Under the pieces are notes generated by a model. The model had not been told where the DNA came from, did no database searches, and saw nothing but the letters and a program-made list of their open reading frames with translations. Made by a program: the position numbers and the translations under genes. 43,980 nt of DNA from Bacteroidota bacterium (GTDB taxonomy: Bacteria > Bacteroidota > Bacteroidia > Chitinophagales > Chitinophagaceae). Of this stretch, positions 1 to 6,326 are shown one piece after another. Each line of letters begins with the position of its first letter. The first letter of the stretch is position 1. The stretch covers positions 1 to 43,980 of the forward strand of contig JABDFW010000019.1 of NCBI GenBank assembly GCA_013286305.1, written 5' to 3'.

Positions 1-2
1 AA

Positions 3-824
3 ACCCATATCAGGCTTTTCGCATTTTGTTTATTGCTTTTTTGTTTTTGCGGTATGCAGTCACAAGCCCGGCCTCCTAAATTTAAAGTGATAGCGTTTTA
101 TACCGGCCGGCACGACCAGGCGCATATTAGTTTTATGCACGAGGCCAATAAATGGTTTCCTAAAATGGGTAAGAAATATAATTTCACCTACGACTCTACA
201 AATAACTGGAGTAACCTTAATGCCCAATTTCTTTCACAATACCAGGTGGTAATTTTTTTAGACACCCGCCCGGATGATCCCGCCCAGAGAGAAGCATTTA
301 AAAAATACATGGATAACGGCGGCTCGTGGATGGGGTTTCACTTTGCAGGCTTCGCGCTTACCCCTTCTGAATTTCCGCAGAACTGGGATTGGTACCACAA
401 CGAATTTTTAGGTGCAGGTTCTTATGTAAGCAACACATGGAGGCCCGTACCGGCTGTTTTGCGCGTGGAAGATAAAACACACCCTGCCGTTAAAGGGCTA
501 CCCGATACCTTCCGGACTTCAGCCAGCGAATGGTACCGGTGGTCGAATGATTTGCGCACAAACCCCAATATCAAAATATTATTGTCAATTGATTCAACCA
601 GCTTCCCGCTGGGCACAGGGCCTAAGCTATACGAAATATGGCATAGCGGTTATTACCCCATCGTATGGACGAATAAGAACTACAAAATGATCTATTTTAA
701 TTTTGGCCACAACGATATTGACTACGAGCATAAAACCAACAAAGAGCTATCGCAAACATTCGGCAATAAATGGCAGGACAAGCTCATCATTAACAGCCTG
801 CTGTGGTTGGGCAGAGGGAGGTAG
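3..824 (+). CDS. Secreted ThuA-like domain protein (5' truncated by window edge)
   Basis: The reading frame is open to the left edge, so the true start lies outside the window. The first in-window codons give a hydrophobic stretch (residues like LFAFCLLLLFCFCG) followed by a plausible signal-peptidase site, so the TTG at 33 is not the likely start. The mature part begins with a beta strand, KVIAFYTGRHDQAH, then QVVIFLDTRPDDPAQREAF, NGGSWMGFHFAGF and a late KMIYFNFGHND strand. This is the flavodoxin-like/class I amidotransferase-like fold of the ThuA (trehalose utilisation) family (PF06283), common in secreted Bacteroidota proteins. Family members are linked to sugar metabolism, but the catalytic role is unsettled, so no substrate is named. 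It stands alone: the next gene is convergent and over 570 bp away, with a strong palindrome between them. Confidence 0.75.
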   Translation, partial: THIRLFAFCLLLFCFCGMQSQARPPKFKVIAFYTGRHDQAHISFMHEANKWFPKMGKKYNFTYDSTNNWSNLNAQFLSQYQVVIFLDTRPDDPAQREAFKKYMDNGGSWMGFHFAGFALTPSEFPQNWDWYHNEFLGAGSYVSNTWRPVPAVLRVEDKTHPAVKGLPDTFRTSASEWYRWSNDLRTNPNIKILLSIDSTSFPLGTGPKLYEIWHSGYYPIVWTNKNYKMIYFNFGHNDIDYEHKTNKELSQTFGNKWQDKLIINSLLWLGRGR

Positions 825-837
825 TCAAAAAAAATCA

Positions 838-928
838 TGAAATGTGAAACGTCAAATGTCAGGGGGCTTACCATCCGCAAAAGATATTGCAAGCGAACAA
901 CCGAACAATGACGCGTCATAACGAAGCC
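838..928. repeat. Direct repeat, copy 1 of about 91 bp
   Basis: It matches 978-1067 with only scattered substitutions. Shared blocks include acgtcaaatgtcaggggg, gcaagcgaacaaccgaaca and gcgtcataacgaagcc. The final block cgtcataacgaagcc is also the left part of the dispersed repeat family seen at 1052, 2272 and 9394. A partial third copy (tatcattggcaccaggtatt onward) lies at 1196-1236. Confidence 0.8.
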
Positions 929-933
929 AATTA

Positions 934-966
934 AAACCCCGAGGGTCTTCAAGACCCTCGGGGTTT
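934..966. terminator. Perfect 16-bp inverted repeat, possible bidirectional terminator
   Basis: The arms aaaccccgagggtctt (934-949) and aagaccctcggggttt (951-966) are exact reverse complements around a single C, with A-rich and T-rich edges. It lies between the convergent genes ending at 824 and 1403, so a bidirectional terminator is plausible. It could also be a dispersed palindrome, since it sits exactly between two copies of a direct repeat. Confidence 0.5.
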
Positions 967-977
967 AACATGCATCG

Positions 978-1067
978 TGAAATGTAAAACGTCAAATGTC
1001 AGGGGGGCTTATCATTCGCAAAAAATACTGCAAGCGAACAACCGAACAAAGAGCGTCATAACGAAGC
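978..1067. repeat. Direct repeat, copy 2 of about 91 bp
   Basis: This is the second copy of the 838-928 unit. It starts tgaaatgtaaaacgtcaaat and ends cgtcataacgaagcc, where it runs directly into the dispersed structured repeat at 1052-1120. The two units are separated by the perfect inverted repeat at 934-966. Confidence 0.8.
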
Positions 1068-1120
1068 CCAATCCCCGGCTATGTGTGTGGCCATTGGGCT
1101 GTGGTTATCTGCAGGGTACT
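1052..1120. repeat. Dispersed structured repeat (cgtcataacgaagccca family), copy 1
   Basis: It begins gcgtcataacgaagcccaat and ends gggctgtggttatctgcag, with arms agcccaat and attgggct able to pair. Related copies lie at 2272-2346 and 9371-9478. A fragment of the left end (cccgtcataacga) recurs at about 1138-1150. No ORF is carried. Function unknown. Confidence 0.65.
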
Positions 1121-1257
1121 ATTTTATCCGGCAAGGTCCCGTCATAACGAGAGACTCAACGGCAGAACTTTACATACTCTTTATAAAAGAAGTTTTATCA
1201 TTGGCACCAGGTATTGCAACCGAACATCAGGAACAACAAGAGGTTAGATAATTTCTT

Positions 1258-1373
1258 TGAACCCAAAGGGTTCAAATGTTTATAGAAAGAAAAGCGGCTC
1301 GATCTGTACGGCCCCATCGGGGTCGAACGTGCCGTTATACAAAAGCTATAAACATTCAATCCCTTTAGGATTG
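1258..1373. repeat. Three-hairpin palindromic element related to the 5966-6181 element
   Basis: The outer arms aatgtttatag (1275-1285) and ctataaacatt (1345-1355) are exact reverse complements. Outside each arm sits a small hairpin: gaaccc/gggttc at 1259-1273 and caatcc/ggattg near 1356-1372. An inner hairpin with ccccatcgggg lies about 1313-1323. The same architecture and the same aaatgtttatag/ctataaacat arms occur inside 5966-6181, so both belong to one repeat family. Confidence 0.65.
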
Positions 1374-1402
1374 GTTGCGGCATTTCTTATCCCTAACCCG
1401 CG

Positions 1403-2161
1403 TTATTTTGTCAACGCATCATTCAACGCAGCCCAGTCTATTTTATTAATTACAGTATTTGCCACCTGTGCCGGCGCTTTTATTGATAACTCCAGCGTTT
1501 CAATAAACGGCGAAAGTTGTTTGTGTATAAAGGGGTAAGCCACATAGCCATAATTATTTTTCAATTCTTTTATACCCGTCCAGTTGCCTATATAAAGCCA
1601 GGTGGTTTCTTCAGCCATACTGTTATCATCGGCAGGCGCTACATATTGCAGGTAGGCAAACGACGCGCCGTTTACATGCAGCACTATGTTTTTATCAGCA
1701 GGCCCTTTGGGTTCGCCGTAAACAAGGTAGGGTGTGTTTTCAGTTACCATTATTTGTATTTGCTGCATCTCCATTAAACGCGCCATATTTTTAGTGGCGT
1801 TTATCCATGCTTTATCACCAATAGCGCCCTTTTGCGATTGCGCAGTATAATAATTAATTGAATCCTGCAGCATTTTAGCCCTTGCCGATGCAGGGTCAAG
1901 GTGTAAGGCCAGCTTATATAACCGGTCGCACAGCATCATCGGCCTGAATGGTGCGGGGGATTTTGCAATGGGCGAGTTTTCGCCTGTTTTTTCATTGGTA
2001 ACTATCCAGCCCAGGCTTTGCAGTTTTGCAAACTGTTGCTTAAGTGCAGTTACCGCTTTATGTATAACTGCCGTTTGCGCAGGCGTTTGGGTAAAACACT
2101 CCTGTGCGTTTGACGTAACGGCAAGTTGCAGCAAAAACAATATGCTTATTATATTTCTCAT
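1403..2161 (-). CDS. Secreted protein of unknown function
   Basis: The protein has a clear signal peptide (MRNIISILFLLQLAVTSNA, cut before QECF) and a mature part of about 230 residues. An in-frame GTG lies two codons upstream, but the ATG at 2161 gives the compact signal peptide and is preferred. The N-terminal half looks helical (TAVIHKAVTALKQQFAKLQ; RLYKLALHLDPASARAKML). The C-terminal half has alternating strands (TPYLVYGEP, NIVLHVNGASFAYLQYVAP, TTWLYIGNW). No catalytic motif or known domain was recognised. It is monocistronic, convergent with the ThuA-like gene, and its stop lies 30 bp from the three-hairpin repeat at 1258-1373. Periplasmic or outer-membrane-associated location is inferred only from the signal peptide. 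Confidence 0.75.
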   Translation of the reverse strand: MRNIISILFLLQLAVTSNAQECFTQTPAQTAVIHKAVTALKQQFAKLQSLGWIVTNEKTGENSPIAKSPAPFRPMMLCDRLYKLALHLDPASARAKMLQDSINYYTAQSQKGAIGDKAWINATKNMARLMEMQQIQIMVTENTPYLVYGEPKGPADKNIVLHVNGASFAYLQYVAPADDNSMAEETTWLYIGNWTGIKELKNNYGYVAYPFIHKQLSPFIETLELSIKAPAQVANTVINKIDWAALNDALTK

Positions 2162-2271
2162 GGGCACTGTATATACGTTAGGTAGGGTGGTAAAACATAA
2201 AGTTATTGTTTATACCAACAATGTAGTAACACTCTATTAAATTAATCTGCCGCAAATGAACAGCCGGCCTA

Positions 2272-2346
2272 AGAGCATCATAACGAAGCCCAACCCCGGC
2301 AATGTGTGCAGCCCGGGTTGTGGTTATCTGTGGGGTAATGTTTTTG
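2272..2346. repeat. Dispersed structured repeat, copy 2
   Basis: It starts gcatcataacgaagcccaac and continues through gggttgtggttatctgtggg to gtaatgtttttgt. Compared with copy 1, the arm changes from cccaat to cccaac and the facing arm from attggg to gttggg-type pairing (caaccc/gggttg). This keeps the stem paired, which suggests selection for structure or a palindromic mobile origin. Confidence 0.6.
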
Positions 2347-2718
2347 TATCAAACTGTAGAACTGCAACCAGCTTTACTTGTGTCACACCCTTGTACAGCT
2401 GTGGTACTAGTGAGCATGAAGATACGTTAAAACTTTTCCGCATAGTTTCTCCACTGGCTCTGCAGCGTTGCTGGAGAACTCTGCGGCATGTTTTGCACCA
2501 CAGTTTATTATGGGTGCGATGTTGGTATTTTCGCGCACATTGATTACAAGACAGCCTGCGCAAAATATCCGTGTGTTGTGCTCTATTGGGCCTTAGTGCT
2601 AATCATACCGCAGAGTGCCCGTCCGTTTAATTAACAAGATCTGGAGAGAAGGGAAAATAACAATTTCAGGTTATAATGAAGTCTTACAAAATTAAAACCA
2701 AAACTCAAACAGGTATTC

Positions 2719-2814
2719 GTTCATCTATTAGATTGATTGTTCATCTATCAGCGCTGTTTATAACAGAATACTTATATCATCTTACACGCAGAAACACTTA
2801 TTCCACCTTACACG
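2719..2814 (+). promoter_or_regulatory. Paired direct repeats in the leader of the first S74 gene
   Basis: gttcatctattag at 2719 is repeated as gttcatctatcag at 2739 (period 20 bp), and cttacacg at 2781 is repeated at 2807 (period 26 bp). All four words and both spacings are preserved upstream of the second gene (6213/6233 and 6275/6301). Direct repeats about two helical turns apart are typical of activators such as LytTR or response-regulator proteins, but the regulator here is unknown. No convincing TAnnTTTG box was found. Confidence 0.45.
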
Positions 2815-2833
2815 GTAATAAAACAAATTATAA

Positions 2834-5758
2834 ATGAAAAAGATATTTACTATTGTAATTGGCTTTTTTTTGGCGGCAAATGCCTCTTTTGCACAAAACT
2901 GGTTGCTTGCCGGCAACAGCGGCACAGTGACGGGCACTAATTTTTTAGGCACCACGGATGCCAGGGCATTAATGTTTGAAGTTAACGGCCAGAAAGCAGG
3001 CTATATTGATTTTGACAGCACTAAGGTAAATACCAGCTTCGGGTACCAGGGCCAACTGGTAAATACGGGCACCTTTAACAGCAGTTTTGGCTACAGGGCG
3101 CTGCGTTACAATACCACCGGCTATTCCAACACAGCCGCGGGCGCCTATGCCTTGTACAAGAATGTGTCAGGCAGCGGCCTGGTGGCCATCGGCGATTCCG
3201 CCCTGTATAACAATACGGGCAGCTTTAACGTTGCCGCAGGCAGCAGGGCGCTTTATTCAAATACTACCGGCGCATACAATGCAGCATTGGGTTACCAGGC
3301 GCTTTATTCCAATACAATCGGCGTTTATAACACAGCAACCGGTTACCAGGCCATGTATCATAATACCAGCGGACGCAATAATATCGCCATTGGTTATCAA
3401 ACTGCTGACAAAAATATCAATGGCAACAGCAATATAGCCATAGGCACCCATGCGTTGTATAGCAATACCACGGGCAGCAACCTGGTTGCCATTGGCGACT
3501 CTGCGTTGTTTAACCAAACAACTGGCGGCAATTATGGCAATACGGCCATAGGCAGTAAAACGTTGTATGCCAACACAACCGGCTTTTACAATGTGGCGTT
3601 AGGCTACCAGGCCATGTATTCAAATATAAGCGGTAATTATAATACTGCAACCGGCTACCAGGCATTGTACGCAAACAGCGGTATAGGGAATAGCGGCCTT
3701 GGGGTTGGCAACACCGCCAATGGCTACTGGGCGCTTAAAGCAAACACTAATGGTTACCAGAATACTGCAATAGGCGCCCAGGCGCTGCTAAAAAACACAA
3801 CAGGCATCAATAACTCGGTAACAGGCGTTTCCGCGATGTATTACAACACGATAGGGAATAATAACGTGGTTGACGGGGCTTTCGCACTTGGAGCAAATAC
3901 CAGTGGAAATGACAATGTTGTCCTTGGTTTTAATGCTGCTGCTTATAATACCAATGGCTACAGTAACGTGGCCGTTGGCACCAATGCGCTGTTTAGCAAT
4001 ACAGCCGGTAGCAACATGGTTGCCATAGGCGACTCTGCGCTGTATAACCAGCAGGCTAATAATGGGTATTATTGGAACACCGCGTTGGGCAGCAAGGCAC
4101 TATATACAAATACAACAGGTTATGGCAATACGGCTACAGGTTTTAACGCCTTGTATGGTACCTCAGTGGGGTACCTCAACACAGCAAGCGGATGGTCGGC
4201 CCTTGGCTTCAACACCCTGGGTAACAATAACACCGCTTTGGGAGCTACAAGCCTATATCTCAATGGCAGCGGAAACGATAACACTGCCCTTGGTTTTGCT
4301 GCTGCTTATAACACCAATGGCTACAGCAATGTAGCCGTTGGCACCAATGCGCTGTATAGCAATACCCAGGGCAGCAACATGGTTGCCATTGGCGACTCCG
4401 CGCTGTACAACCAGGGGGTTAATAGTGGCGGCCTGTACTACAACACCGCGGTGGGCAGCAAAGCGCTGTATGCAAATACAACAGGTTGGGGCAATGCCGC
4501 CACGGGCTGGCAAACCCTTATGGCTAACACAACAGGGGCCGGCAACACCGCAACGGGCACTTCGGCCCTTGGCGCCAACACCATAGGCAACAGTAACACC
4601 GCTGTTGGCTATCAAAGCATGAATAGCAATAGTAGCGGAAGCAACAATAGCGCCATCGGCCAATTTTCCCTTCAATACAATAATACCGGCTCTCAGCTTA
4701 CTGCTTTGGGCATGAATGCCGATGTAAATGCAGATGGCTATACAAATTCAACAGCGGTTGGCTACAATGCTTTTATCACTGGTTCTAACCAGGTAATGCT
4801 GGGTAATACTTCTGTTACTTCGGTAAAAGCGGCAGGTAGTTATGTAATATACTCCGATGGCCGTTTTAAAAAGAACATACAAACAAACGTACCGGGGCTT
4901 GCATTTATTAAACAGCTACGCCCTGTTACTTATAATTATGACATACATGGGCTGAACGACTATATCGGCGTAACGCAGGCAAGGCAAAACGCAACCGCTG
5001 CTACGAAAGGCAAAGCACCTGGCAGCGATGCACAGATTGCCAAACAACAGCAATTGGATGAAGCCGCCATAACCGCGAAAGAAAAAATAATATATACCGG
5101 TTTTGTAGCACAGGAAGTAGAAACTGCTGCTAAAAAATTGAATTACGATTTTAGCGGGATACATACACCCCAAAATGATAAGGACGCTTATGGGTTAAGC
5201 TACAGCGATTTTGTTGTGCCGCTGGTAAAGGCAGTGCAGGAGTTGAGCAGTACCAGTGATACCCTTAAAAGTAACAATACAGAACTAAATAATAAAGTTG
5301 ATACGCTTACAACAGTCAACCAAACATTAAGCAATAAAGTTAACATGCTGCAGGCTCAAAACAATACTATACAGGCACAGTTAAGCAACATACTGCAGCA
5401 GCTAAGCGATTTAAAATCCGCACAGGAAGCATGCTGCTTTAATGCATCTGCGGCGGCAAATGAAAACAGCCCGCAGCAGTCTGTCTTCAGCAACGGCGAT
5501 GCACCGCGCCTTGAGCAGAATGCACCCAACCCGTTTAACAGCAATACCCTTATACGGTATTACATACCGTCTTCTGCTAGAAGCGCGGTATTGATGGTAA
5601 CAGGCATAACAGGGCAGGTATTAAAACAGTATTCATTAAGCGGCAGGGGTGCGGGGCAAACAACTATATATAGCGGTGAACTTTCCAGCGGCAATTATTT
5701 TTATACGCTGATAGTTGATGGGCAAAAAGTGGCAACCAAAAAAATGGCGCTTCTATAA
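2834..5758 (+). CDS. T9SS-exported surface protein with YadA-head-like repeats and S74 chaperone (copy 1)
   Basis: The 974 residues show, in order: a signal peptide (MKKIFTIVIGFFLAANASFA); about 600 residues of short repeats of the type NTAxGxxALxxNTTG, resembling YadA-head/phage tail-fibre beta-rolls; and a Peptidase_S74 domain from about residue 665 (PF13884, chaperone of endosialidase). A heptad-like coiled coil follows (about 800-875), then a T9SS type A sorting domain (about 895-974, starting RLEQNAPNPFNSNT). In the S74 domain the auto-cleavage signature SDGRFKKNI is intact, with Ser674 and Lys679 at the spacing known from endosialidase chaperones. A larger repeat unit built around VAIGDSAL occurs four times. 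Inferred role: a trimeric surface fibre or adhesin exported by T9SS. The odd feature is that the sorting domain lies downstream of the self-cleaving chaperone. The next gene is a close paralogue. Confidence 0.85.
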   Translation: MKKIFTIVIGFFLAANASFAQNWLLAGNSGTVTGTNFLGTTDARALMFEVNGQKAGYIDFDSTKVNTSFGYQGQLVNTGTFNSSFGYRALRYNTTGYSNTAAGAYALYKNVSGSGLVAIGDSALYNNTGSFNVAAGSRALYSNTTGAYNAALGYQALYSNTIGVYNTATGYQAMYHNTSGRNNIAIGYQTADKNINGNSNIAIGTHALYSNTTGSNLVAIGDSALFNQTTGGNYGNTAIGSKTLYANTTGFYNVALGYQAMYSNISGNYNTATGYQALYANSGIGNSGLGVGNTANGYWALKANTNGYQNTAIGAQALLKNTTGINNSVTGVSAMYYNTIGNNNVVDGAFALGANTSGNDNVVLGFNAAAYNTNGYSNVAVGTNALFSNTAGSNMVAIGDSALYNQQANNGYYWNTALGSKALYTNTTGYGNTATGFNALYGTSVGYLNTASGWSALGFNTLGNNNTALGATSLYLNGSGNDNTALGFAAAYNTNGYSNVAVGTNALYSNTQGSNMVAIGDSALYNQGVNSGGLYYNTAVGSKALYANTTGWGNAATGWQTLMANTTGAGNTATGTSALGANTIGNSNTAVGYQSMNSNSSGSNNSAIGQFSLQYNNTGSQLTALGMNADVNADGYTNSTAVGYNAFITGSNQVMLGNTSVTSVKAAGSYVIYSDGRFKKNIQTNVPGLAFIKQLRPVTYNYDIHGLNDYIGVTQARQNATAATKGKAPGSDAQIAKQQQLDEAAITAKEKIIYTGFVAQEVETAAKKLNYDFSGIHTPQNDKDAYGLSYSDFVVPLVKAVQELSSTSDTLKSNNTELNNKVDTLTTVNQTLSNKVNMLQAQNNTIQAQLSNILQQLSDLKSAQEACCFNASAAANENSPQQSVFSNGDAPRLEQNAPNPFNSNTLIRYYIPSSARSAVLMVTGITGQVLKQYSLSGRGAGQTTIYSGELSSGNYFYTLIVDGQKVATKKMALL

Positions 5759-5790
5759 TAAGAAAAACTTTTTTTCATTTTGCGTAGTAA

Positions 5791-5824
5791 AAAACCGTTC
5801 TCCTTCCGGAGGGCGGTTTTTTTT
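5791..5824 (+). terminator. Rho-independent terminator after S74 gene 1
   Basis: A 13-bp stem (5791-5803 with 5808-5820, two G-U pairs) around loop ttcc is followed by a run of eight T. It lies 33 bp after the stop codon, so the two S74 genes are probably separate transcription units. Confidence 0.8.
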
Positions 5825-5835
5825 CGCCACAGAGC

Positions 5836-5875
5836 GCCCGCCCGTTCCGTTCGGACGGGGTTCATCCGGGCGGGC
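5836..5875. repeat. GC-rich palindrome inserted relative to the paralogous leader
   Basis: The outer arms gcccgcccg (5836-5844) and cgggcgggc (5867-5875) are exact complements, with an inner ccgttcggacgg hairpin. The homologous leader of gene 1 reads gcccgtccg followed at once by tttaattaac (about 2612-2628), so 50-55 bp including this palindrome are extra in copy 2. Confidence 0.55.
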
Positions 5876-5965
5876 CTTTCTTCACACAGCGGCCTGCTAA
5901 TTAACAGGATCTGGAGAGAAGGCAAAATAACAATCTCAGGTTAGAATGAAGGCTTATAAAATTAA

Positions 5966-6181
5966 AATGGCTATCCGTTATTTGGTTTGCTAACAGACTG
6001 ATGCTGCAATTTGTGACCCACTAGGGGTCAAATGTTTATAGTAACACCGCATATTTTTCTCAATTCGACCCCTTAAGGGGTCGTACCCGGGTATTTCAAT
6101 TTTGTTGCTATAAACATATGATCCCAAATCGGGGTCAAAAAGCAACTTAATTTCAATAAAACCAAATTGCGGATAGTCATT
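5966..6181. mobile_element. 216-bp miniature inverted-repeat element (MITE-like) with 8-bp target duplication
   Basis: The terminal inverted repeats span 5966-5988 and 6159-6181 (23 bp, three mismatches; core ctatccg/cggatag and atttggttt/aaaccaaat). The element is flanked by aaaattaa at 5958-5965 and again at 6182-6189. The paralogous leader of gene 1 has the same flanks with a single aaaattaa and no element (about 2687-2710), which is an empty site. Inside are arms aaatgtttatag (6030-6041) and ctataaacat (6108-6117), each next to a small hairpin, and a central perfect palindrome cgaccccttaaggggtcg (6066-6083). No transposase ORF fits, so any movement must use a protein encoded elsewhere. 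Confidence 0.75.
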
Positions 6182-6212
6182 AAAATTAAGAACAAAACTC
6201 AAACAGGTATTC

Positions 6213-6308
6213 GTTCATCTATTAGGTTGACTGTTCATCTATCAGCATTATTTATAACAGAATACTTATATCATCTTACACGCGGAAACACTTATTCCAT
6301 CTTACACG
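6213..6308 (+). promoter_or_regulatory. Paired direct repeats in the leader of the second S74 gene
   Basis: gttcatctattag (6213) and gttcatctatcag (6233) are 20 bp apart, and cttacacg (6275 and 6301) 26 bp apart, exactly as upstream of gene 1. They survive despite the miniature element inserted only 24 bp to the left, which supports a regulatory role close to the gene. Confidence 0.45.
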
Positions 6309-6326
6309 GTAATAAACAAATTATAA

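Larger units (their letters stand above)
825..1402. other. Repeat-rich intergenic region without a gene
   Basis: I see no credible gene here. The region is almost filled by repeats: a 91-bp direct repeat (838-928 and 978-1067, with a partial third copy at 1196-1236), a perfect 16-bp inverted repeat at 934-966 between the two full copies, one copy of a dispersed structured repeat (1052-1120), and a three-hairpin element (1258-1373) related to the miniature element at 5966-6181. Confidence 0.7.
2162..2833. other. Intergenic region: dispersed repeat plus duplicated leader
   Basis: No credible gene is present; the short ORFs here show no recognisable features. The left part carries one dispersed repeat copy (2272-2346) and an inverted repeat ttctcca/tggagaa (about 2446-2477). 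From about 2604 to the start codon at 2834 the sequence is homologous to 5826-6326 upstream of the second S74 gene. The duplication therefore included the regulatory region. Confidence 0.6.

Noticed and set aside
33-824. TTG at 33 as the true start of the ThuA-like protein
   Set aside because: The open frame continues to the window edge, and codons before 33 extend the hydrophobic signal-peptide core.
1257-1538. 93-codon plus-strand frame
   Set aside because: It starts inside the three-hairpin repeat and runs antisense into the secreted-protein gene at 1403-2161.
2324-2563. 79-codon minus-strand frame with several CxxC-like pairs, resembling a zinc-ribbon protein
   Set aside because: It overlaps the dispersed structured repeat, and the cysteines come from its GC-rich hairpin sequence. 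No start context or homologue was recognised.
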